Shown one piece after another: positions 1 through 5,180 of a stretch of 8,295 bases of DNA (the stretch's first letter is position 1; every line of letters begins with the position of its first letter). This DNA comes from Geobacter sp. Its GTDB lineage: Bacteria > Desulfobacterota > Desulfuromonadia > Geobacterales > Geobacteraceae. The stretch covers positions 1 through 8,295 of the forward strand of contig RPRC01000250.1 in NCBI GenBank assembly GCA_003857395.1, read 5' to 3'. Position numbers and translations under genes: made by a program. The notes beneath the pieces were generated by a model. It was not told the DNA's origin and made no database searches. It saw only the letters and a program-made list of their open reading frames with translations.

Positions 1-95
1 AAATATCCATTCCATAGTAAAATCTCCCGACTTCGCCAAACAGATAAAACGAGAAAACGGCCGCCTTTGCAGCCGAGACAGATAATCCACCCTCA

Positions 96-118
96 CCCCG
101 GCAAGCCGGGGTTTTTTT
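96..118 (+). terminator. Rho-independent terminator upstream of the response regulator
   Basis: A 6-bp GC-only stem (CCCCGG at 96-101 and CCGGGG at 106-111, loop CAAG) is followed by seven T residues at 112-118. This is a textbook intrinsic terminator reading on the plus strand. It presumably ends a gene lying left of the window. Only 21 bases separate the T-run from the ATG at 140, too little for a full promoter plus leader, so the regulator either depends on read-through or this hairpin acts as a leader attenuator. Confidence 0.85.
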
Positions 119-139
119 ATCCACCACAAAGGATATTCA

Positions 140-814
140 ATGGGAATATTGATCATCGAGGATGACAAAAATATTGCTAATCTCATCAAACGCAGACTTG
201 AAGCAGAACATTATAAAGTTGCCGTTGAATATGACGGAGAAAAAGGTTTCAAGAAGGCTCTGAACAAATCAATTAGCCTTATAATCCTCGATGTAATGAT
301 TCCAAAAAAAGATGGCCTGTCAGTTATCAGGGATCTGCGCAGAGAAAATATCTCTACTCCTGTACTGATACTCTCGGCAAAAAATTCCGTTGAGGACATT
401 GTGGCCGGTCTGGATGCCGGAGCGGACTGCTATTTGAACAAGCCATTTGATTGTGCCGAACTCCTGGCCCGTATCCGGGCACTGCTCCGCAGGCCCAAGC
501 AGAGCCGAGGCGCTGTAATCAAGTTCGCCGAATTACTTCTGGACCCGATTGCCCGCAAGGCATGGTGCAAGGATGAGGAAATACACCTAACTTTAAAAGA
601 ATATACCCTTCTCGAGTTCTTCGTACGCAATTCGAACCAAGTATTGAGCCGCAGCGCAATCGTTGAGAATGTCTGGCCAAATATGGAATCCGTGAAGTTC
701 ACCAATATTGTAAGTGTATACGCCAGCTTTCTTCGCAAGAAAATTGATAAAGTCACAGGCAGGAACCTTATCCACACAGTACCTCGGACCGGATATATCA
801 TGAAAGAGACCTGA
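140..814 (+). CDS. OmpR/PhoB-family response regulator
   Basis: This is a two-component response regulator of full family length (224 aa) that binds DNA when phosphorylated. The receiver domain spans about residues 1-118: acidic pocket E7-D8-D9, phospho-acceptor D51 in the strand ending LIILD, switch residue S79 (LILSAK) and K101 in NKPF. A winged-helix effector domain (about 125-222) contains LTLKEYTLLEFF and the wing motif VPRTGYIM, typical of OmpR/PhoB. The start at 140 is supported by AAAGGA at 128-133, six bases upstream. No histidine kinase is encoded in the window, so it is either an orphan or its kinase lies to the left. The terminator at 96-118 sits just upstream and a long stem-loop begins on its stop codon. 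The family assignment is firm; target genes and input signal cannot be read from the sequence. Confidence 0.93.
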   Translation: MGILIIEDDKNIANLIKRRLEAEHYKVAVEYDGEKGFKKALNKSISLIILDVMIPKKDGLSVIRDLRRENISTPVLILSAKNSVEDIVAGLDAGADCYLNKPFDCAELLARIRALLRRPKQSRGAVIKFAELLLDPIARKAWCKDEEIHLTLKEYTLLEFFVRNSNQVLSRSAIVENVWPNMESVKFTNIVSVYASFLRKKIDKVTGRNLIHTVPRTGYIMKET

Positions 815-909
815 TCATCAATATCAATAGGCAAATGAGTAAAGCGAATCAGGGACCGAAGCGCCAGAGTGAGCCGCAAGCGGTCCCGGTTGCCTGTTGA
901 TATTGATCA
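812..909 (+). ncRNA. Long stem-loop between response regulator and zinc-ribbon gene (structured RNA or MITE-like element)
   Basis: Arms 817-834 and 890-907 are complementary over 18 bp; the single non-Watson-Crick position is a T opposite G, which would be a U-G wobble in RNA. TGATCA lies at both outer edges (812-817 and 904-909). Inside is a second perfect 7-bp stem, GGGACCG (852-858) with CGGTCCC (881-887), a further possible GCG/CGC pairing (861-863 with 875-877), and a 17-base asymmetric internal loop at 835-851. The structure starts on the regulator's stop codon and ends a few bases before the Shine-Dalgarno of the next gene. I do not recognise it as a known riboswitch class. There is no T-run, so it is not a simple terminator. 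It could be a cis-regulatory RNA, an mRNA processing site or a short inverted-repeat transposable element. Confidence 0.55.
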
Positions 910-924
910 CAGAAGGGGGTATGT

Positions 925-1164
925 ATGATAAGGGAGGAGCTGGAGCTTTACAGGTATCTAGGAAATTTCCCCAAAGAAAGGCCACCACAGGCCGACAATA
1001 CAATCCATCAGGCCAGGTGCACGGCCTGCAATGTACTTTATCGTGTCGATGGATCTGAAAAAGGCCTTTGCCCTTTCTGCCAGGAGGAACTTGATTTTTA
1101 TCTGTCGCTCCCCCGTTATCATCATACTTCGCGCTACAAGAAAAGGACCATAACGCAGAAATGA
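925..1164 (+). CDS. Small zinc-ribbon protein of unknown function
   Basis: This encodes a 79-aa protein with two CxxC pairs, C32-T-A-C35 and C49-P-F-C52, spaced as in a rubredoxin-like zinc ribbon. Such folds usually bind one structural zinc or iron and serve in protein or nucleic-acid contacts; no enzymatic residues are evident. The tail after about residue 65 is rich in basic and aromatic residues. A strong purine-rich Shine-Dalgarno (GGGGG at 915-919) lies five bases before the ATG at 925. The ATG at 921 is in another frame. The gene follows the response regulator on the same strand, separated by the stem-loop at 812-909 that ends just before the ribosome site, so its translation may depend on that structure. 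I do not recognise a named family. Confidence 0.7.
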   Translation: MIREELELYRYLGNFPKERPPQADNTIHQARCTACNVLYRVDGSEKGLCPFCQEELDFYLSLPRYHHTSRYKKRTITQK

Positions 1165-1423
1165 TCCACAAGAAGTCCTGAGCAATCCATTTGGCGCTTG
1201 CCCCCACCCAGTCACCTTGGGCCAAAGTAACCACCCCGTGTCCTCACTGCGCCGGGATACTGCACATGTGCGCAGATCCTCGGCTTGCTCTCCCCCAGGG
1301 CGGTAACTTTAATCGGCCTGGAAACCATTCGCCAACTGGTAAGGTCGTCAAGTTGTCGAGTCGTTTCCTTCATTCCTTGTGCCCACCCGGCAAGCGCAAT
1401 TATCTGCCCAATATTATCGCTTG
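1165..1423. other. Gene-poor stretch with a possible zinc-ribbon relic
   Basis: I see no convincing intact gene here. One plus-strand open frame (1191-1424) contains a CPHC motif followed by LPQGG, faintly reminiscent of the C-terminal end of some transposases. It has no ribosome site and only one CxxC pair, and resemblance to a specific family cannot be claimed. I read it as either a decayed mobile-element end or chance. The right boundary is the palindromic operator of the toxin-antitoxin operon. Confidence 0.3.
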
Positions 1424-1449
1424 ATGTTATACCAATGTTGGTATAACAT
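1424..1449. promoter_or_regulatory. Perfect palindromic operator of the toxin-antitoxin operon
   Basis: Two perfectly complementary 12-bp arms (ATGTTATACCAA at 1424-1435 and its reverse complement at 1438-1449) flank a two-base centre. The palindrome lies 97 bases before the toxin ATG. It contains a TAACAT -10 candidate (1444-1449) spaced 17 bases from a TTGATG -35 candidate (1421-1426). HigA-type antitoxins autorepress by binding such palindromes over their own promoter, so this is the expected operator. The palindrome is directly visible; the promoter elements (about 4/6 matches each) and the binding partner are inferred. Confidence 0.75.
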
Positions 1450-1486
1450 TATTCCACCTGCGAGAGATGACACATCCGGAGGTTAT

Positions 1487-1546
1487 ATGACAAAAGATCA
1501 TGAACCAAAGCAGCGTCGTGAGACGCAGCGTAAGGAGAAATCGTAA
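1487..1546 (+). CDS. 19-codon leader ORF overlapping the toxin start
   Basis: This short ORF starts at ATG 1487, has a strong GGAGG at 1478-1482, and encodes a very charged 19-residue peptide (MTKDHEPKQRRETQRKEKS). Its TAA stop (1544-1546) overlaps the toxin ATG (1546-1548) by one base (TAATG), the classic arrangement for termination-reinitiation coupling. Inside it lies a small hairpin, GCGTC-GTGA-GACGC (1513-1526), with a GNRA-type loop, followed by AAGGAG (1532-1537), which serves as the toxin's Shine-Dalgarno. Translation of the leader would open that hairpin, so the ORF may set the toxin's translation rate. The peptide itself is unrecognised and may have no function beyond coupling. Confidence 0.5.
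   Translation: MTKDHEPKQRRETQRKEKS
1513..1526 (+). promoter_or_regulatory. GNRA-loop hairpin just upstream of the toxin ribosome site
   Basis: The 5-bp stem GCGTC/GACGC closes a GTGA tetraloop and ends five bases before the toxin's AAGGAG. It lies wholly inside the leader ORF and would be unwound by ribosomes translating it. A role in tuning toxin translation or mRNA stability is inferred from position. Confidence 0.4.
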
Positions 1547-1902
1547 TGTCAAAAGAGATCGTATTTTTAGGTGATTCAAGAGAGAAGTTAAGAGATTTCC
1601 CAGATGAAACGAAAATTTGCATGGGGCATGCCCTCCGGACAGCACAAGAAGGAGGGAAAGCATTCAACGCCAAACCGATCAAAGGAATCGGTGGAGGGGC
1701 GACGGTAATTGAAATATGTGATAATCACGACGGAAACACATACAGGGTGATGTATACCGTCAAGATTGGCAGCAAGTTATATGTCTTGCATGCTTTTCAG
1801 AAAAAATCGAAGAAAGGGATAGAAACCCCAAAACCCGAGATTGAGATTGTCAAGATACGTCTCAAGAAAGCAAAGGAATTGGCTCTCGAAGAGCAAATTT
1901 AA
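1546..1902 (+). CDS. HigB/RelE-like toxin of the phage Gp49-like family
   Basis: This 118-aa protein matches the phage-derived Gp49-like/HigB toxin family (RelE superfamily; ribosome-associated mRNA interferases or translation inhibitors). Landmarks in order: an N-terminal F-LGDSREKLRDFP segment, the AKPIKGIGGGATVIEI core strand (residues 42-57), DGNTYRVMYTVK (62-73), the hallmark LHAFQKKSKKGIETPKPE (81-98) and a basic C-terminal helix with RLKKAKEL. Length is normal and no frame damage is seen. AAGGAG at 1532-1537 lies eight bases before the ATG, which overlaps the stop of the leader ORF. The toxin gene precedes its antitoxin, the HigBA order, with 39 bases between them. It likely arrests translation when the antitoxin is degraded. 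The family is clear; the exact cleavage specificity is not predictable. Confidence 0.9.
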   Translation: MSKEIVFLGDSREKLRDFPDETKICMGHALRTAQEGGKAFNAKPIKGIGGGATVIEICDNHDGNTYRVMYTVKIGSKLYVLHAFQKKSKKGIETPKPEIEIVKIRLKKAKELALEEQI

Positions 1903-1941
1903 GGAAGAAAGATATATAGGAAGATAGAAAGGAAGATTAGT

Positions 1942-2292
1942 ATGAAAGAGAGAAGAGAGGAGCAATACCTGGAAGAGATTAGTGTAACTCCTTCCACAGG
2001 CAATGTTTTCGAAGACCTGGGGTTACCGGACGCAGAAGAATTATTGGTAAAAAGCAACTTAGCAATAAAAATCAGTACAATAATTGAAAAACGTCATCTC
2101 TCACAGAAAGAAGCTGTGGCGATCCTTGGGATTCCGCAACCGAAAGTTTCCATGATACAACATGGGAAATTAAGAGGATTCTCGCTTGAAAAACTCTGTC
2201 ATCTTCTAACCCTTCTCGGCCGAGATGTCGATATCGTCGTAAAGGATAGCAAGAAGGGTGGGGTCGGTCACATGCGGGTAACCTACGCATAA
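1942..2292 (+). CDS. HigA-like helix-turn-helix antitoxin
   Basis: The 116-aa partner of the preceding toxin. After a charged start it has the family signature TGNVFEDLGLPDAEELL (residues 20-36), a helix (LAIKISTIIEK), and an XRE/HTH_37-type helix-turn-helix at about 53-77 (LSQKEAVAILGIPQPKVS). The tail is LTLLGRDVDIVVK and GHMRVTYA. The N-terminal part is expected to wrap the toxin and the HTH to bind the palindrome at 1424-1449 for autorepression. The ATG at 1942 follows AGGAAG in a purine-rich 39-base spacer, and no in-frame ATG lies upstream before stops. The C-terminus matches the normal family ending, so the gene is intact even though transposon debris begins two bases after its stop codon. 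Confidence 0.9.
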   Translation: MKERREEQYLEEISVTPSTGNVFEDLGLPDAEELLVKSNLAIKISTIIEKRHLSQKEAVAILGIPQPKVSMIQHGKLRGFSLEKLCHLLTLLGRDVDIVVKDSKKGGVGHMRVTYA

Positions 2293-2293
2293 A

Positions 2294-2331
2294 GGGGATG
2301 TAATCCGGAACCCCGGAAAATTTCGTCACCC
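2294..2331. repeat. Possible Tn3-family terminal inverted repeat
   Basis: The stretch begins GGGG (2294-2297) and includes CCGGAAAATTTCGTCA (2313-2328). Tn3-family ends are typically about 38 bp, begin GGGG and carry an A-rich centre. The stop codon of the minus-strand transposase fragment (2326-2328) falls inside it, as is usual where tnpA runs to the element's end. No matching second repeat was found in the window, so this would be a lone end. Suggestive, not proven. Confidence 0.35.
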
Positions 2332-2497
2332 CCACTCCAGCCCCACCACGATCGCAGCCAGGTCGATGACCTGCCCGTTGCTACGGAAGGTGTAGTGCCT
2401 ATTCAGGTGGATGTGTCGCCAAGCCACCGGCGAAATCTTCTTGATCAAAGCCCGTGCTTTCGCGTACCAACCGCCTCGTACTTCGTGAGCAACCGTA
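2326..2497 (-). pseudogene. C-terminal fragment of a Tn3-family transposase
   Basis: Read on the minus strand, the last ~55 codons give ISPVAWRHIHLNRHYTF followed by IDLAAIVVGLEWG and a TGA stop. The pattern 'ISPxxWxHI-L-x-x-Y-F ... ID-DAI' is the C-terminal end of Tn3-type DDE transposases (TnpA), which are about 1000 aa, so over 90% of the gene is missing. The frame stays open further left on the minus strand, but beyond about 2497 it is only the antisense of the dinB-like segment, which fixes the breakpoint. The candidate terminal repeat at 2294-2331 overlaps its stop. It cannot be active and marks an old transposition and deletion event. The family call rests on my recognition of a short region. 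Confidence 0.55.
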
Positions 2498-2640
2498 ATT
2501 ACGCCGTGAATACCATGCACAGACAAATTTTGCATTTGGACCTCAATTCCTACTTTGCCTCCGTTGAACAGGCGATGAACCCGTCTCTCCGCGGGAAACC
2601 GATTGCTGTAATTGGCGCTTCGCACAGGACCGTCATAACC
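2498..2640 (+). repeat. Left copy of a dinB 5'-end direct repeat
   Basis: Bases 2498-2640 repeat 8154-8295 in the same orientation. Over the shared 116 coding bases I count about 15 differences, most of them synonymous and concentrated in the first ~50 bases; the rest is nearly identical. The homology begins at ATTACGCCGTG upstream of the ATG. The right copy carries one extra 9-base unit (GTGGATACC before GTGAATACC) that the left lacks. The right copy runs off the window, so the total repeat length is unknown. Confidence 0.85.
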
Positions 2641-2745
2641 ACATCTTCCTACGAGGCACGGGCATTCGGAGTCAAAACCGGCATGTCTGTCTACGAAGCT
2701 CGTAAACACTACCTGGGGTTTCGGTTTACAACCATAAGTGCATGA
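2515..2745 (+). pseudogene. Truncated dinB-like Y-family DNA polymerase (5' part)
   Basis: From ATG 2515 the frame reads [19 protein letters not shown], then [32 protein letters not shown]. This is the N-terminal catalytic segment of DinB/ImpB-type translesion polymerases: the metal-binding D in [13 protein letters not shown] and the nucleotide-binding YEARAFGVK. Family proteins run to about 350-420 aa, but here recognisable sequence stops near 2710 (about residue 65) and the frame ends at 2745 after unrelated codons. The palm remainder, with the second catalytic acidic pair, the fingers and the little-finger domain are absent, so it cannot be a working polymerase. A second, diverged copy of the same 5' end begins at 8180. 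No good Shine-Dalgarno precedes this copy. Confidence 0.8.
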
Positions 2746-2795
2746 ACTGTCGAGAATATAAATTTCCACACTACCAAAATACTTAAGGGTGGATG

Positions 2796-3440
2796 TCAAT
2801 ACCCAAAGTGATGTTGCGATGGCAAGTTGTTTGCGACCATTATCAACAATAAATAAAACGCTATAAAAAGACCTATGCAATAGCCAAAAATTACAAAAGC
2901 CTTTAAGTTATAAGACCATTCTTTATTTTGAGAAATTCTCATACTTCCCCAAAACATCAACACAAAAATACCTATTAACGGCATGGCTACACATATTGCC
3001 CCAAAAAATAACTTTGCAAACGCTCTTTGTGTTGGAGTCATAGGCTTGTAATCGCTGTAACCACATGATCCACTTCGCATTTTTGCATAATAGCCTGAGT
3101 GACTTTTGGCTCCACTCCATCGCTGCCCCATATATCCCTCCACTAAAGTGCTACACATTACGCATTTAGGCTCTTTACGACTTCTCTCTTCACAAACCAA
3201 GTACAAACTTGTCTGGCCGGTTTCTTCCTTAATTAGACACTCAAAACAGGTATCGTGATATTCAATGCACTTTTGCCATTCCTTCTTAGATATTGAGCTA
3301 TCAAGCTCAATCCTCTGAAGTTTGTCTTCAACCGAAAAAATCAATTCGTCATCCACTGTAATGGGGCAACCCGAGATCCCAAAGTCGTACTGGAGACTCT
3401 CCGCTACAGCAACATCACCACCGCAGGATAGTATTCCCAT
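2796..3440 (-). CDS. Hypothetical two-TM membrane protein with two CxxC pairs
   Basis: A 214-aa protein I cannot assign to a family. The soluble N-terminal two-thirds contain C65-F-E-C68 and C93-V-M-C96, compatible with a zinc-ribbon or treble-clef site. Two hydrophobic helices follow at about residues 144-166 and 180-203, leaving a short tail. The topology suggests an inner-membrane anchor with a cytosolic metal-binding domain. The ATG at 3440 is the first possible start (an in-frame TAG lies four codons upstream) but it has no clear ribosome site. It lies 93 bases downstream of the cytidine deaminase on the same strand with no terminator between them, so it may be the last gene of that operon or an independent insertion. 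Membrane proteins of this size are common effectors in defence loci, but no function is claimed. Confidence 0.6.
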   Translation of the reverse strand: MGILSCGGDVAVAESLQYDFGISGCPITVDDELIFSVEDKLQRIELDSSISKKEWQKCIEYHDTCFECLIKEETGQTSLYLVCEERSRKEPKCVMCSTLVEGYMGQRWSGAKSHSGYYAKMRSGSCGYSDYKPMTPTQRAFAKLFFGAICVAMPLIGIFVLMFWGSMRISQNKEWSYNLKAFVIFGYCIGLFIAFYLLLIMVANNLPSQHHFGY

Positions 3441-3533
3441 CCAGCGAAGCTAAGCCCGGCACACCAGAACTATGATGCAAACGTTTGTAACATCGCTTCA
3501 AATCCGATGAGAATGATCTTACTTGAGTGGACC

Positions 3534-3956
3534 TTACAGCTTAAAATTGTAAGGCAAGATTTCTTTTAACTTTGTTATAATAAGCTTTCCTTCAAACTCA
3601 AAGATAATCACCATATCCTCACCGAATTCATTGATAACTTCACGGCAAGCTCCGCAGGGAGAGAAGTTTTCAGCGCTAGCAGCAATGGCTATCGCCTCGA
3701 AGTCTCCAGGCTTGTATCCCTCCGAAACCGCCTTAAAAATGGCGGATCTCTCGGCGCACATGGTGAGGCCATAGGAAGCATTTTCCACGTTACAGCCAGT
3801 AAAAACTGTCCCGTCCTGTGCTAAGAGCGCAGCGCCGACCTTGAAGCCGGAATAGCGGGAATAAGCGTTTTCCTTAACTTTGTGAGCAGCTTTTAGAAGA
3901 TCAAGGTATCGCTCCTCTAAATTGCTGGATACGTTAACAAGTTCTATGCTTATCAT
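3534..3956 (-). CDS. cdd: Cytidine deaminase
   Basis: This 140-aa protein is a homotetramer-type cytidine deaminase, which hydrolyses cytidine or deoxycytidine to uridine or deoxyuridine plus ammonia in the cytosol. Zinc ligands and catalytic acid are all visible: C67-A-E69 (E69 is the proton shuttle) and P100-C101-G-A-C104. The substrate-binding segments YSRYSGFKVGAALL (32-45) and GCNVENASYGLTMCAE (54-69) are intact, and length is normal for the family. The ATG at 3956 is six bases past the stop of the upstream HEPN gene, whose last codons supply an AAGGA ribosome site, so the two genes are translationally close. Sitting in a CARF/sigma54-controlled operon rather than with pyrimidine-salvage genes is unusual and suggests stress-induced pyrimidine turnover. 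An RNA-editing or nucleotide-depleting role is possible but unproven. Confidence 0.93.
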   Translation of the reverse strand: MISIELVNVSSNLEERYLDLLKAAHKVKENAYSRYSGFKVGAALLAQDGTVFTGCNVENASYGLTMCAERSAIFKAVSEGYKPGDFEAIAIAASAENFSPCGACREVINEFGEDMVIIFEFEGKLIITKLKEILPYNFKL

Positions 3957-3962
3957 GATCAG

Positions 3963-5180
3963 TTATCCTTCTGACAGCTTGTAGCCATTCAAGACTGATT
4001 TTAATGGATCAAGGAGATAGTCATTCGGTGGAAGCCATGGAAAATCAACCTTTCTCGCTAAAACCCCATCACGATACTTTTCAAAGTAGTAATACAGTTT
4101 TATGATAGTCTCCATATTCTGGATAATCTCGGAGAAAGTTATTTCTCGGCGGTCAATTACGTAGCCCAAAAGACTCCTGTTCCATGTAATGATCTTACCT
4201 TCTTTAGCCTTCATTAGTAATTTACGGGCAGCAGAGATGCGTTCATCAAGTTCAGGTAAGGTAACAACCTCAGCCTTCTCTCGATTGATGATAAAGGAGT
4301 ACCAGTCAATGTCATAAATATCCAGCTCCTCCGCAGCATATGCTTCCAAGTAATCTCGACCTTCGTCGGACTGAAGGAATGAATAATAATCCTCACGCTC
4401 AATCCTTGCTTCACCCCCAAAATCTAGATAAATCCTGAAATCCAGGGGGGTTGCCAAGAAAGATGCAGATGCGCCGCTGATACGATCACGGAGACCATCT
4501 TCTGTGGTCTTGTGAAGATTTATCGCAAGCCAGACATAGGCTGAAGTAGTATCGACCTTTGAAATGACGTCAATATCAAGATTTTTAAATTTATTTAGAA
4601 GCTTCTCCTGCGTGTAGTGGGCTAGGTCCAGAATTTTGTCCCGCATAGAAAACAAGTTCTCAAAATCACCCAACCTGATGCTCTTGTAATTGCTTTCTCT
4701 ACTATTTAGCATATCCTCTTGTAGGAGCTCTTTGATCTCCATTACAGCATAATCAGCTTGCAGATACGGGATACTGCTGATACTTTTTTGGTAACGGTCA
4801 AACGTTTCAGGGTCCATTTCCTTCCAAACAAACCGGGTAATCTTGGCTATTTTGTTTTTGACCTCTTGTTTCTGTTGCTTTGCCGCCAGTCCCTTGAAAA
4901 TTCGTTTCGGATGGATGATTTCTTGGTTGCGAATCTTTCTGACCTCATGAAGAAGATCACGATCATAGTTTAGGGGGTCTTTTTGGCATAGTTGATCAAT
5001 AGCATCTCTCAGGAAATCCCCTTTGAAGGACTTCTGTATATCGTCATACTTCGCAATTTCGTCTTCGATGAAACGTTCAAACAAGATTGCGCTTACCAGG
5101 CCAGCGTCGATGTAAAGACCCAGCCTGAAAAGACTTGCCGCATAAAAGGCGTACTTCTGGTCCCAAGTTCGCTCGCTCAT
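3963..5180 (-). CDS. HEPN-domain protein, candidate ribonuclease effector
   Basis: A 405-aa, mostly helical, cytosolic protein. Residues about 8-120 look like a HEPN domain: helices around LVSAILFERFIEDEIAKY, then a segment ending LHEVRKIRNQEIIHP. It contains R84-N85-x4-H90, the R-(polar)-x4-H motif that forms the metal-independent RNase active site of HEPN toxins and CRISPR effectors. The remaining ~280 residues are unassigned; they include a beta-rich patch at about 247-270 (FRIYLDFGGEARIEREDYYSFL) and aromatic clusters near 293-300 and 363-369. The start ATG overlaps the HAD gene's TGA by four bases (ATGA), so translation is coupled, and the cytidine deaminase follows after six bases. With a CARF-domain activator upstream this recalls the CARF-HEPN pairing of Csm6/Csx1, but here in separate proteins. 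The HEPN call is motif-based; RNase activity is inferred. Confidence 0.65.
   Translation of the reverse strand: MSERTWDQKYAFYAASLFRLGLYIDAGLVSAILFERFIEDEIAKYDDIQKSFKGDFLRDAIDQLCQKDPLNYDRDLLHEVRKIRNQEIIHPKRIFKGLAAKQQKQEVKNKIAKITRFVWKEMDPETFDRYQKSISSIPYLQADYAVMEIKELLQEDMLNSRESNYKSIRLGDFENLFSMRDKILDLAHYTQEKLLNKFKNLDIDVISKVDTTSAYVWLAINLHKTTEDGLRDRISGASASFLATPLDFRIYLDFGGEARIEREDYYSFLQSDEGRDYLEAYAAEELDIYDIDWYSFIINREKAEVVTLPELDERISAARKLLMKAKEGKIITWNRSLLGYVIDRREITFSEIIQNMETIIKLYYYFEKYRDGVLARKVDFPWLPPNDYLLDPLKSVLNGYKLSEG

Noticed and set aside
430..879. 149-aa minus-strand open frame opposite the response regulator
   Set aside because: It is the antisense shadow of a clear OmpR-family gene; no domain pattern and no ribosome site.
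824..1234. 136-aa minus-strand open frame over the stem-loop and zinc-ribbon gene
   Set aside because: It runs through the stem-loop and antisense to the CxxC gene, and shows no recognisable motif.
2304..2322. Terminator after the antitoxin (TCCGG/CCGGA hairpin)
   Set aside because: The stem is only 5 bp and is followed by AAAATTT rather than a T-run; it is better explained as part of a possible transposon end.
2326..2880. 184-aa minus-strand ORF as a single intact gene
   Set aside because: Only its last ~57 codons look like a transposase end; the middle is the antisense of the dinB fragment and the start overlaps the 3' end of the CxxC gene in another frame.
3441..3533. Integron attC site or terminator between cdd and the CxxC gene, prompted by an AAACGTTT palindrome
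   Set aside because: No paired RYYYAAC/GTTRRRY core sites and no GC stem with T-run on the minus strand.
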